Shown here: positions 10,737-21,600 of the stretch, one piece after another
Numbering within the stretch: the stretch's first letter is position 1
Layout of the letters: each line of letters opens with the position of its first letter
Origin: Oxytricha trifallax
Taxonomy: Eukaryota > Ciliophora > Spirotrichea > Sporadotrichida > Oxytrichidae
DNA length: 64,000 nt
Assembly (NCBI GenBank): GCA_000711775.1
Contig: ARYC01000147.1
Coordinates: 52,238 to 116,237 of the forward strand
Direction: 5' to 3'
Notes under the pieces: model-generated
Told to the model about the DNA's origin: nothing
Seen by the model: the letters and a program-made list of their open reading frames with translations, nothing else
The model's database searches: none
Program-made: the position numbers and the translations under genes

Positions 10737-12706
10737 ATGGTAGTAAGTTTGTACGTGTGTGACATCCCACAAAATATCGAAAAAGAAGAGCTTGACAGCG
10801 TGTTTTCTTGCTTTGATGGCTTTGTAGAAGTGAGATTAGCGAAAGATAAAAACAGGTAGTTATCCTATTATAGTTTTAACTTTTTATAAGACAAAAAATT
10901 GCATTTGTTGATTATACAAGCGAAGATCATGCGAAGTATGCCATGAATAGTACAAAGGGTTTTAGATTTGCAGCTTCTACAAGAGGAATTAGTAAGTTGT
11001 TTGATAAAGTGAATACTTTTTATTTTTTAGCTGTAAGATACTCAGAGAATACAAAGAATGCAAACCCTCCAAATGGCGGTCAGTAAAATCCAAAATAAAG
11101 AAGTAGTAAGAATAGCTTTCACTTATTATATCTTCTAGATTAACCAAGTAACATGCAGTAGTAGCAGAGACCCAACTCTAACTAGTATTAACAAAATAGA
11201 GGATAAAATCCAAATTTGGAATCACCGTTGCAACACTTACCTTAGCATCATTAAATGAATTTAGGTCAACACCCCCCTCAACAATTCCCAAGATTTGATG
11301 CAGGTGGCATGCCTCCCCAACAATAGTCTTATCATCCCTCTCAATAATAGTCTCATTAGAAGTCCCAATATGGCATGCCCCCTCATTAAACTAATATACC
11401 CAATTTCCAAAACATCCCTTCTTAATAGTCTAATCCAAACGGGATGATATACAAAGATTCAAGGAGTCATGTCTAAGATTATCCTCCACAGCTAAATGCT
11501 TATCACGGTCAAGATTCAAAATTCATAAATAAAATTGTCTAAATTATAAATTAATAATTATTGTATTTAGTTATAAGATCTGAATTTTTCTTTGCCTAAA
11601 TAGAATGAATGATATTTTTAAATAATGAAATTGATTAAATCCTTTTCTTGATAATTGATTATAGTTTATCTTGCATTAAATTAACACATTTATTATGAAT
11701 ATATATTTAATTTTATTATTTGATTTGAGAATATTTTAGATTCCTAGTCTTAAAAGCCACCTAATATTCCACCCTCTGTTGTCTAACAGTCACAGCCTCC
11801 CACAAATGATATATTGTCACTCTTAAATAATATCAGTCATATGACATCTCAAAGTAGTTCTTTATCATTTGTGTTCTTATTTTTATACTTTAGATTTTCC
11901 ATAGTCATTTAGTTAGTTAATATCCAAGAAATAAAATATTATATGATGATCTTTATTTATAATTAAAAAAAAGGACACTAATATTGAATCGAAGGGATTG
12001 AAATTTATGCTAGGGTTTTAATTTTTATGTGCAAACATATATTATAGTCATTAGCAGCTGCTGGCGGAAATTAAAATCTTTTAAATTTAATCTCTGGTCT
12101 CGCTCAAAACCCCGTAGCCGCTGCTGGTCTCTCTGGTCAGAGTGGCAGTGCTGCTACCTCTCACAGTCACATTTAAAACCCACTTATGATGGGCTAATAA
12201 ATGAATCAACCAAGTCATTCTTAAAACGCTAAACTTCAGGATTCTATCTCCAGAATTCACAGTATCTTTGGTCCTAATATCATGCCAATTCCTAAAAACG
12301 CAACTAATACTGTCTATGTTGAAGGTATCCCTCTTGATGCTTCCGAAAGAGAAGTCGCTCGTAAAATATTATCTCATTTTTATCAATCATTTTCTTTAGA
12401 TATTTTCAGACCCTATCCTGGGTTTAAGTCTGTTCGTTTGATTCCTCGTGAGAAGAAACCTGGTGAAAAAGTCATTTTTTGCTTCGCTGATTTTGAAAAC
12501 GCTTTTCAAACAACCCTTGTCATTAACACTCTTCAGGTACTTTATTCACATACTCTAGAGATAATATATCTTCTGTTTTATTTTATATCAATTTTTCTCA
12601 TTTTTAATATTAGGGTTACCGTTTTGACAAAGACGACATATTAGGGCTTTAATTTTCGTATGCAATCACCAATAACAAGTATTCAGGCACATCTTAAAAT
12701 GTGTGA
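10737..12706 (+). CDS. Two-RRM RNA-binding protein with Q/P-rich linker
   Basis: RRM1 starts at the N-terminus (VSLYVCDIPQNIEKEELDSV, then IAFVDYTSEDHAKYAM as RNP1-like). A long Gln/Pro/Asn-rich linker follows (MPPQQQSYHPSQQQ). RRM2 lies near the C-terminus: NTVYVEGIPLDASEREVAHI, FRPYPGFKSVRLIPREKK, VIFCFADFENAFQT, GYRFDKDDILGLQFSYA. This RRM2 resembles the couch-potato/RBPMS and plant 'HIFRPF.GYKEVRL' group. Short GT-AG introns fall near 10857-10893, 10992-11030, 11106-11138, 12362-12398 and at 12537-12613. Two IESs cut the linker (11518-11743, 11870-12052). Likely role: mRNA binding. Confidence 0.88.
11518..11743 (+). other. IES (226 bp) in the RRM gene
   Basis: Pointer AGATTC at 11512-11517 and 11738-11743. 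The join reads GGT CAA GAT TCC TAG TCT TAA AAG CCA, an in-frame Q/P-rich linker. The interior is AT-rich. Confidence 0.88.
11870..12052 (+). other. IES (183 bp) in the RRM gene
   Basis: Pointer TCATT at 11865-11869 and 12048-12052. The join reads AGT TCT TTA TCA TTA GCA GCT GCT GGC, in frame. The interior is AT-rich, without a reading frame. Confidence 0.87.
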
Positions 12707-12821
12707 TAAGACTCCTTTTTGATTTCATTCATTAATTAATTATTTCAATTTTATTTCAGATTTTTTTCAAGTTAGATATTGTTAAAAAGGTAAATTGTAA
12801 ATTAATAAAACTAATTGTAAT

Positions 12822-15716
12822 ATGGAAGAATTGCCAGGAAATAATATGCAACATTAAAATAATTCCACAAGTTTAAATGATAAAGTACAATCTGGTTAGT
12901 CATAGACTAATAACGTAGAAGAGTGAGTATAAAGCAATTTCTATATTATTTCGTTGAATAATTCTTTTATTTAGAATCAAAGTTGATCAACATTTATTGA
13001 TGAATCATATTATAACTGCAATATAATTATAATAAATTGTAATTTTTATAATTCAATAGAAGAACATAAAATTTCAGAAGATTATTTGAACCAATAAAAC
13101 CCCTACACCCAATCCTCACCCTATCTCTAAACAACAAACCCACTAACAAAAGATATATAATAGCAATAAATTATTTCTTAGTAGCACTCGTAAAAGTAGA
13201 AATCCTCTGGTAAATCTTGGTTGGGGAGGTTGAAATCTAAGCTTGGAGGGGGAAGCAATAGTTCGAAATCAGGTTCATCGTAGAAGAGGCAAGAAGAGAG
13301 TAACCATAATTCCTCAGATTAAAATACTTGTGGTGATGTTTTATTTCCTAATTTTTATTAATAATATTATAGAAAGAAAATACATGTTTTTAATTTTTGA
13401 TTGTAAAATAAATTTTTGAACATTTATTTATAAAATGAAATTAATTTTGCAAATATTTTCTTCACTATAAACAAAATTTCTTGATTAATTATTAAAACTG
13501 CTGGTTATAGTTTATTTTACAAGTAAATTTAATAATTAATATCATTTATTTTCACATTTAATATAAGAAAAAGGAGTATTTAATTTTATATGCGGTATAT
13601 GATTTTTTTATAATTTATTTAATATATACCCTTATTTAAAATCACAGTAGCTCAGGATCATAGCATGACCATAATCAGCTTACTCTATAAAAAGGAATGC
13701 TAAGTAAGTAATTTCATAGATATAATTTAATTACTGATAAATTTGTTTTAGGTAGAATATCAGGAATTGGTAAAGGAATCTGGGATACATATCACAACTA
13801 CCATCAGATTGAGGAGCATAAACAAGGAGATGTAATTCTCCAACACAATTACTAAAGTTTTATTTGGTTTGTATTAATTAGTAATTAATTCTTCTATTAA
13901 TTACTATCTAGACACTGAGGAAGATATTGACAATTTGAATGTGAAAGATTTCATGAAAATCACAAAAGATAAGCAAATTATAACAGAAGCCTACTACTTT
14001 ACTAAACTAACCCAGGTTAAGGGCAATCTCACACTCAATCATTAATACATACAATTTGACCCTATCTAATCTGAAGAAAATACTATTGTAAGTTAAAATA
14101 CTTTGAAACATTGAAATTTTCCAATTAAAAATGTTTATATATAGGAACCTGACATGTTGAGCTCATTTCAGACATTCGTTGACTATCAAGATATAATCAA
14201 TATAGATTTACTTAAAATTATCAATGAAAAAGTACTCAGTATTGATAATGAATTTGTTCAATCAGCTTATCAATATGAATATTGATGAATTATACTGTAA
14301 ATGATTAATCTATGAAATTATAAATTTAAGAAAATATTTAATTTGGTTATACTTGATATAATTTAACATGTCTAGTTTAAATGGAATGACCCTTAGAAGC
14401 TCCAAAGATTTCTTTCATTAAAGCGGATTGAGAAAGTCCTTACAGCCTGTTGCAAATATATTCATTAAGGTATTTATAAGATAATTTATTAAAAAAATAA
14501 TTTAGTTTTCACATCGAAATAAAGACGGATAATTGTTAACAAATTAAAGTCAGTAGATAATCTGAAATATTTATTAATAAACTTATTAAATTAAATAGTA
14601 ATATCGCAAATTATAAGTATTTAATATAAAATTAAGATGTTTTTATAATAACGTTTAATGAATAGTTGACCACATCTACAAAGAAATAATAAATAAAATG
14701 CGATCTGCTCAGTTCACAACCTACTCCTAGAGTTACATTCCATATTTCGATATGATTCTAGATGAGAACGACAGATAAAATCTAATGGAAATCCCCATGT
14801 CTTAAATCGTTAATGATAAGGTTAAATCTGTAAACTTTCAAAAATTACTTAATAAAAATGCACCAGGGATTCAATTAATTAAATTTATTCCTAACAAAAG
14901 TGAGAAATCAGAGTTTCTTACTGATCAATAGATATATTAATTTAAATGTTAAGTATGCTTTTTAATTATCTTTAATAGGTAATTTAAAAATACTATAAAC
15001 TCTTATATTAAATTAATAAGATAAGCAACATAATTGAGGAGTTGCCATCAATGTTGAAATAAAACAATTGGACACTAGTTTATTCAATGAATCGTGATGG
15101 AGTGTCTTTGAACACCTTCTATGAGAAAGCTAAAAAATGGAAACATACTTTACTTTTTATTTAAGATACCAATAACTATGTGTTCGGAGGGTACTGCACT
15201 GAGAATTGGAGGGTCTCATCTAAGTTTTATGGAACTGGAGAAAATTTCCTGTTTACTTTCAGAAATTGCAATCAACCTATTCCCTTAAATCTTTTACTAA
15301 ATATGGTTTAATTTATTTATATAAATTTGATTGCATATCGATGGTCTGGTTAGGATGATTAACTTTAATGGGGCAGTGAGACTTTCTTAGGTTTAGGGGG
15401 TGGCACTCTGGGAAGATTTGGAATATTTCTATAGGACAGTTTTCTAAAAGGCAGTAGCTCTAAAACTACAACTTTTGATAATGAAATTCTTTCAGAAAAT
15501 TACGATTTTATATGCACCAATCTAGAGATAAATTTATTTTATGCTATTTTTTAATTAGAGCTATGGGGACTTGAATTTAAAAACCCTAACATTATTAATT
15601 ATTAGCTGTATTTATAAAATGATAAAAGGTTTAATACAATTATTTGTTTATGTAATGGGGGTAATTAAAAATAAAAAAAATTATAAAATTTATCAAAAGA
15701 TTTTTATTTTAAATGA
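12822..15716 (+). CDS. OXR1/NCOA7-like TLDc-domain protein, many IESs
   Basis: After joining at pointers, the N-terminus is Q/S-rich (SSGKSWLGRLKSKLGGGSN). A GRAM-like segment follows (AYYFTKLTQVKGNLTLNHQY, IQFDPIQSEEN). The C-terminal TLDc domain is clear: LPSMLKQNNWTLVYSMNRDG, FGGYCTENWRVSSKFYGTGE, FLFTFRNCNQPIAYRWSGQ, FLGLGGGTLGRFGIFLQDSF, SSSKTTTFDNEILSE, LELWGLEF. TLDc proteins of the OXR1 group act in oxidative-stress resistance and bind the V-ATPase. Interruptions: IESs at 12923-13063, 13326-13642, 13831-13912, 14281-14382, 14484-14664, 15282-15332 and 15528-15560; introns at 13704-13751, about 14092-14144 and 14953-14978 (26 bp). The last ~35 codons to TGA 15714-15716 are AT-rich, so the C-terminus is less certain. 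Confidence 0.87.
12923..13063 (+). other. IES (141 bp) in the TLDc gene
   Basis: Pointer TAGAAGA at 12916-12922 and 13057-13063. The join AAC GTA GAA GAA CAT AAA ATT is in frame. Confidence 0.87.
13326..13642 (+). other. IES (317 bp) in the TLDc gene
   Basis: Pointer TTAAAAT at 13319-13325 and 13636-13642. The join gives SSDQNHSSSGSQHDHNQ and runs in frame into the intron at 13704. Confidence 0.83.
13831..13912 (+). other. IES (82 bp) in the TLDc gene
   Basis: Pointer AGA at 13828-13830 and 13910-13912; join CAA GGA GAC ACT GAG GAA. GT...AG splicing here would give the wrong frame. Confidence 0.7.
14281..14382 (+). other. IES (102 bp) in the TLDc gene
   Basis: Pointer AAT at 14278-14280 and 14380-14382. 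The join gives YQYEWNDPQKLQRFLSLKR; without it the frame stops at TGA just downstream of 14281. Confidence 0.75.
14484..14664 (+). other. Probable IES (181 bp) in the TLDc gene
   Basis: Pointer ATA at 14481-14483 and 14662-14664. The join gives YIHQGIYKIVDHIYKEIIN. The 3-bp pointer makes the exact border tentative. Confidence 0.55.
15282..15332 (+). other. IES (51 bp) inside the TLDc domain
   Basis: Pointer ATT at 15279-15281 and 15330-15332. The join restores FRNCNQPIAYRWSGQDD across a conserved TLDc strand. Confidence 0.78.
15528..15560 (+). other. IES (33 bp) inside the TLDc domain
   Basis: Pointer TAGAG at 15523-15527 and 15556-15560. The join gives ICTNLELWGLEF, the typical TLDc ending. 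The interior lacks GT at the 5' end, so it is not a spliceosomal intron. Confidence 0.85.
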
Positions 15717-16038
15717 AGTAACAACTTTTATATCTTAACTTAAAATCGAATTAATCTAGCATCAACAATATACTTAATATAATTTACTTTATCATCTTTG
15801 TTATTTTACTTTCAAATCATAAAAATCTTATGCATTCCTATTTAAAATTGTATTTTGTACGTAAAAATATACATCTACATATTATTTTTAGGAAATTAAA
15901 TATTAATATATTTATAATTCAAAAATTAAAGGGACTAGTTTTATTTTATTAAAAAATAGTATCAATATATTAGTTTGATCTTTTGAATTAATCCAAAAAT
16001 AGTGTTTCCTCTTTATAAATTGTAATAAGATTGATAAA
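15717..16038. other. AT-rich spacer
   Basis: About 320 bp between two same-strand genes. Very AT-rich with poly-A/T runs; no gene, RNA or repeat recognised. Confidence 0.6.
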
Positions 16039-18687
16039 ATGAACAATTTTCACATTTATGAGGAAGTGGGGAGAGGGAAATACTCCGTCGTCTATAAGGT
16101 ATTTATTATAATTTACACTATCCCGATTGAAACGTTTCCATAAACCATGTTAATCCTTAACTCTGTGTTCTTAATATTTTGTTTAAAAATAGGGCAGAAA
16201 GAAGAAGACAATTGATTATGTAGCAGTAAAGTCAGTTGAAAAGACTCGTCGTAAAAAGGTTCTTAATGAAGTAAGTTTCGAGTTTCACATAAGCATATTC
16301 TTAAGCAAATTGCAAACAATCAATACTTATAAATGCATTTATTAGGTGAGGATATTCCACAATTTGAAGAATAGACATGTACTCAAATTCTTTAACTGGT
16401 ATGAAACTAGAAATCATCTATGGATAATATTTGAGTATTGTGCTGGTGGAGACTTGTTTTAACTCATCGAACAGGAAAAGAAGGTAATCACTTGAAATTT
16501 AATTGAATTGTGTTTTGTTAATTACATTATTAAAAATAGTTGCCTGAGGAGACAGTAAGAAAGTTCGGTAGAGATTTGGCTCAAGGACTTTACTACTTAC
16601 ATTCAAATGGAATTATTTATGCTGATCTGAAGTAAGTTAAATTAAATTAAAAAAACTGCAATTTCAATCATTTATATTTTAGACCCTCAAATGTACTCTT
16701 GAATGAATACAGTAACTTGAAATTATGCGATTTCGGGTTAGCAAAGAAACTTGTTGATCTTGTATAAACTGACTCTGAAAATTAAAAGGTATATACTATT
16801 TACAATTGATAAATGTTTTTTAGCCAAAAAGTGGAACACCTTACTATATGGCTCCTGAGTTATTTTAGGATGATACACGTCTTTATATAAATTGAATATA
16901 AAATCCAGCTTTTATTCAGATACTTGGGCCTTAGGTTGTGTGCTTTATGAACTTGCCTCAGGAAAGCCTCCTTTCTCAGCAACAGGATTGAAAGATTTGA
17001 TATCTTAAATCTGTGAATCTGAAACTCCTAAAGTAGAGGGCTTCTCCCCAGTATTTAATGATCTACTTGCAAGACTTTTGCTATTTATTTGATCTTAGAA
17101 AACATCCATTTTGGTCTAAAGAGATCAATCAGCAAAGAGTTGTATTCATTAATGTACTTAAAATAGCCTTAATTTGATCAATATTTACAAGGAAGAAACA
17201 TTAACGTGGATGAATTTTACCTGCAGCAAGAAAGAAACGCATATTTCGTTCCAAATGTTCATTAAATAATTTTAGAATAATTTAAGAGAGTTGATCCAAT
17301 AAGAATCAGTTAGAATGTAAAGAAGAACTTACTGAAAGAGAGTTCAATGTATCAGAAACAAGAAGAAGAACTTGGTGCAACTATGGATGTAAATAGTATT
17401 GAATTAACTATATATCCATCAGCAGGTAGAGGAAAGTTACAAGATAATGATAAAAAATAAAACACTTAAAACTATAGACTAACTCCTAATCCATAACTCT
17501 GATACAGCTGTGAAACCTATTATTGGGAATAAAGAAATTGAAAAAATTAGTGAGATTGTTTTCAATGCCTAATAACTTCCATTTGATAATATTATATACT
17601 TTTTATATTCTCTTGCTATTTTGAGTCAATCATTCTTAATTCTAATGTTGCAAACAGGCTAATACTGTATAATTTTCAGTGAATTAGGCTTTGCTCAATT
17701 GTTGGTTAATTAATAAGACATTCCACAGTAATTGGTAATGAAGTTGCTGAAAGTAGAATATTAATATCTATTACTTTAAATTTTTATGTAATTATTTATA
17801 GATTTAAAATTTACTCTTAAACATTTACCACACGACGAATAATGATGCTTTCAAGACCTCAGCTGCAGTTTCAATTTCACATATCTGCAAGCTAAATACA
17901 ACTTTTTCTATTCTATTTCATTATAAATTATGAGTCATTGACTTGCAAATAACTTTCATTGGCTTTATTAGAAGGCTCTTCAAGAATTCAATAAGCTTTT
18001 ATTACCATGCTTAACATCGCATTAACGACTCCATATGCAAAGCTTAACACTATCAATTATACATAAAAAATTGTTTATGAGTATAATATATAGTTTTGTC
18101 GTATAAATGAGAACTTTATTTTGGCTATTTCAAAGATGCTTGAAAATTAATCAATAGTATTGAGAGGCAAATGCTTGCTTACATACCTTTTGTTATTCAA
18201 AATGAATCCTTAATGGTTCGTTATTGCAATAATTTAAAGAATTATTAGAGAAAAGTATTGACAAATTATTGAGAGATAACTTCAAATACGTTCAGTGTTG
18301 CTTGATATGCTTGCTTGAATCAGTTTAATCAGTTATTAAATAAAGAATTTCAATCGTTAAGAGGAGGTCTTTTGAATTTAATAAAGTAAATTTTCATATA
18401 ATCAGAGCTCTATTCTTACTTGCAGAATCTGATACATAATTCAAGATAGAATCTGATTCAGCAGATGTCAGATTTTTTTTATTTTATTTATTATTTTAAA
18501 ACTTCTCTCTGTGATTGTTGAAAGAAATAATGCATTCATGATTTATAGTATGTGATATATAATAATTTAATAACTCGTTTAAATATAAATACTCTATAAT
18601 GAAACCCAGAACTACACTCTAATATAAAGATAAATGTGGCGATATGTCTTGTTGCTGCGCTATGGAACCACTCAACCTTAAGGAGAG
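16039..18687 (+). other. Odd-numbered MDS array of the scrambled ULK4-like gene
   Basis: Fifteen segments in order, with pointers included at the ends: O1 16039-16874, O2 16906-17079, O3 17092-17132, O4 17160-17393, O5 17416-17452, O6 17463-17586, O7 17682-17754, O8 17810-17905, O9 17931-18047, O10 18107-18231, O11 18251-18326, O12 18344-18376, O13 18443-18477, O14 18495-18536, O15 about 18605-18687. The gaps are AT-rich IESs as short as 10-12 bp (17080-17091, 17453-17462). Read straight through, the frame breaks at most gaps. Read alternately with the even array it is continuous. The start of O15 is not resolved. Confidence 0.9.
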
Positions 18688-21600
18688 TAAAAGCTTATGA
18701 ATACAATTTAAAATATTGCAAAGATATTAAAGGTTTCAATCAGGTTTGTAAGGAAAGTTTGCTAAGTTAAGGAGAAACCCAAAAACTATGCCATACAAGG
18801 AAAACCTTAGTATAAGGGAAAATTATAGGACCATCACATTAACTTCATAATAAGCGAGCAAACATTAGAGAAACAAAAAGGACTATCACTTTAAACTCGA
18901 TCCATGCTATTTCATAGAAAGTTCCCGTAATCTGTAGCTACACCTTCCACACTTCAATATATTTACAAGAAAAATAAGATAAAGTACAAAGTGATGAAAA
19001 GCACCTCAACCGCGAGCATGGTAAAACTGCAATCCATTAAGGTGTAGAGATTTGAAAGATTTGGATCACTTTTGGAAATGGTTAGCCATGGCAGAAAAAT
19101 TATTTACATTGATGAGATCATATTTAAGCCATACCAGATTGAGCAGCACTCATGGGCTAGGCCTCACTAAAATTAATAACTCCAAAAAATAGGTCTAAAA
19201 CTTAAGACTTTCGCTGCTATAGTCGGAATAAGCCAAGAGTTCGGGTTGGAGGGCTACTTTATAAAACTGAAATCTATCAACTCAGCAGATGTCTCAGCTA
19301 TGATTGAATATCTGCACATTAAGAACCAACAAGCAAGAATAGTAATTTTCTGGGATAATTTAAGAAGTCACCATAACAAGGCGGTACAAGAGAAGATAAA
19401 ATCCTATAACTGGCAGTGTCTGTTTAATGCGCCATACTCACCAAAGTATCATTGTATAGAAGAGGTGTTTTCTTAAGTAAAGCACTAGTATAGACAAGAA
19501 GTGATAGGAAGCAACTTCCAGTTAGGCGAGCTTGCTCATATTTAAATCATTAAAAGGGCAATAGAGAGTATATCAAGATAAGCGATTAAAAGAGTTATAT
19601 TAAGGCATATAGAAAAAATGAAAAATTATATAAACTCTTAAAGGTGCTAATAAAACACAGATTATCATTCTTTTTGAGAATTGATCATTCCATGGAACTT
19701 TTTTCAGGCACCCTTTCATGATAAGACTCCTGAGTCATGGTGACGTCCCCAAGTTGCCCACCGAGTGCTTTCTTACCCTGACTTTTGCTTAGATAGTCAT
19801 TAAACGAAGCAGAGATTTCATGGTGCTATCGTTTTTATTTATGATTGCGAGGCTTAGATTTCAACTTTAGCATGGCAAGTGCTTTCCCCTTTGACTCTAA
19901 ATAAATAATTAATTTATATAAGAAACTATCTTGAGTAAAATGGCTCATTTTCTAGCTATCTATAAACATCATCCTTTATTATAATTTTTTCTTTCTCTTC
20001 CTCAAGAGTGTCATTTAAGTTTCTTGGCTCTGTTTGCATGCTTTATTAGCATTGATAGATAGTTAGTATGGAGAGTGCCTAACACCCCATAGAAATATTT
20101 TCTGTCAGGAAGGACATGATAGTCAGGGTAGTAGTTCATATATTTCATTATCAAAGGGTCTTCTTGAACCTGCTTGAATATATTCTAAACAGAAAGTTCT
20201 TCATAGTAAGGTACGTTCAGCTACACAACCTCCCCTGATTTTAAAAGCAGTTTTTCGCCTGATAAGAAGTCCTTGATGAACCTCATGGTGACATGGTCAT
20301 CGTTGGGTAAAAAGTACCCCTCTAAATATATTAAAAAAAGAACCTTACTGTTGTATCTCAAAAAATAATCCAGTCATTTTTGAATCTAAATTTATTTTAG
20401 AACTCTCTAACGTCATGGCTATGGATGGCCTAGCTTTCCATTGATCTTTAATTTTAAAATTAACCTATAAAACCTTTAAACGAATTCTTATTACTATTCT
20501 GATCTAATGTTTGATTCATGATTTTAATATACTATAGTTTAATGAAATTCAGGCTTGAACGAAACCTATACATGCTGACCAGAATATATTATTGGAATTT
20601 ATAATATGAACTAAGTTTAATATAAAAGGTCTCCATTTTCAAGAATAATAAAAAATTATTCTTATAATATAATTAATCGAACTAAACCCATGAACCTAAA
20701 CCCCATCATAGGGTTCATGCCTGTGATTTTAGAAAATGATATAATTTATAAACATTTGACACTATGAGCATTTATTCTTTTAATATTTGAGATATTTACT
20801 TACACTCTCATTCTATATTGTCCATCCTAAGTTTTCACTCAAAAAAGTTGCTCATCCTAAGTTTCACTCATTTTATTTATACTTTTTTGTTCGATCAACA
20901 ATCTCTGGTTGAAACTCATATAGATTATGCAGCTATAATTAGTAGTGAATAAAGAGTAAGTAAAAATGAATTATAATTGCTTTTCTGGATAAATTTCTAC
21001 TTATCAATAATATATAGCTATCTTGGTTGCCCATAGAATAACTATTATTAAAACTAAGAGATAACTACCAATTAGTCAATTTTGTACTAAAACAAGAAAT
21101 CTTGTTTCAAAAAATATTTTTTTTAGAATTTAGAAAATATTATAAGTACCTATGACATTGTCATGACATGATCAGCTAATAATTTAACAAAGGCAAAATA
21201 TTTTATATTAATATAATGTTTAATAATTCTTGGTTTCATCATATAAATAACTAAGTAATTTTTAATTATATTGTATTTAATGAAATTATGAAAAAATGGT
21301 TTGTTGGCATGTGGGCATGTATCAAATTAAAAACCCTTAAACCCATTTGAGATTTCTTACCTAAGTTTCTACTCAAAAAAAATGTGACCTCCTAAGTTTT
21401 CACTCTTTCAAATATTCAAATCAAAAACAAGATAAAGTAGCTATAGAGAGAAATAACTACAGATAGAATTATAGATTATTACTTCATGCCAAAGAGAATG
21501 AAAGAATAGAAGATCAAGGCTACTTCATAATACTTGTGCAACTACTGTGAGCCACCAACCAACCATGAGAGCTTAAATTCACTGGAAGTGCATCAATCTA

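Noticed and set aside
16885..16902. An 11-bp IES with ATATAAA pointers inside the ULK4-like kinase domain
   Set aside because: The join is in frame, but it gives an unusual sequence (DDTRLYIKSSFY). The even segment at 22809-22839 supplies DDGVYSF with 12- and 11-bp pointers and matches the kinase family better.
17426..17474. A GT...AG intron beginning at the CCATCAGCAG site in the ULK4-like gene
   Set aside because: It also restores a frame. However, the 15-bp TACAAGATAATGATA and 11-bp CACTTAAAACT pointers to the even array show this is segment O5 and an IES, not an intron.
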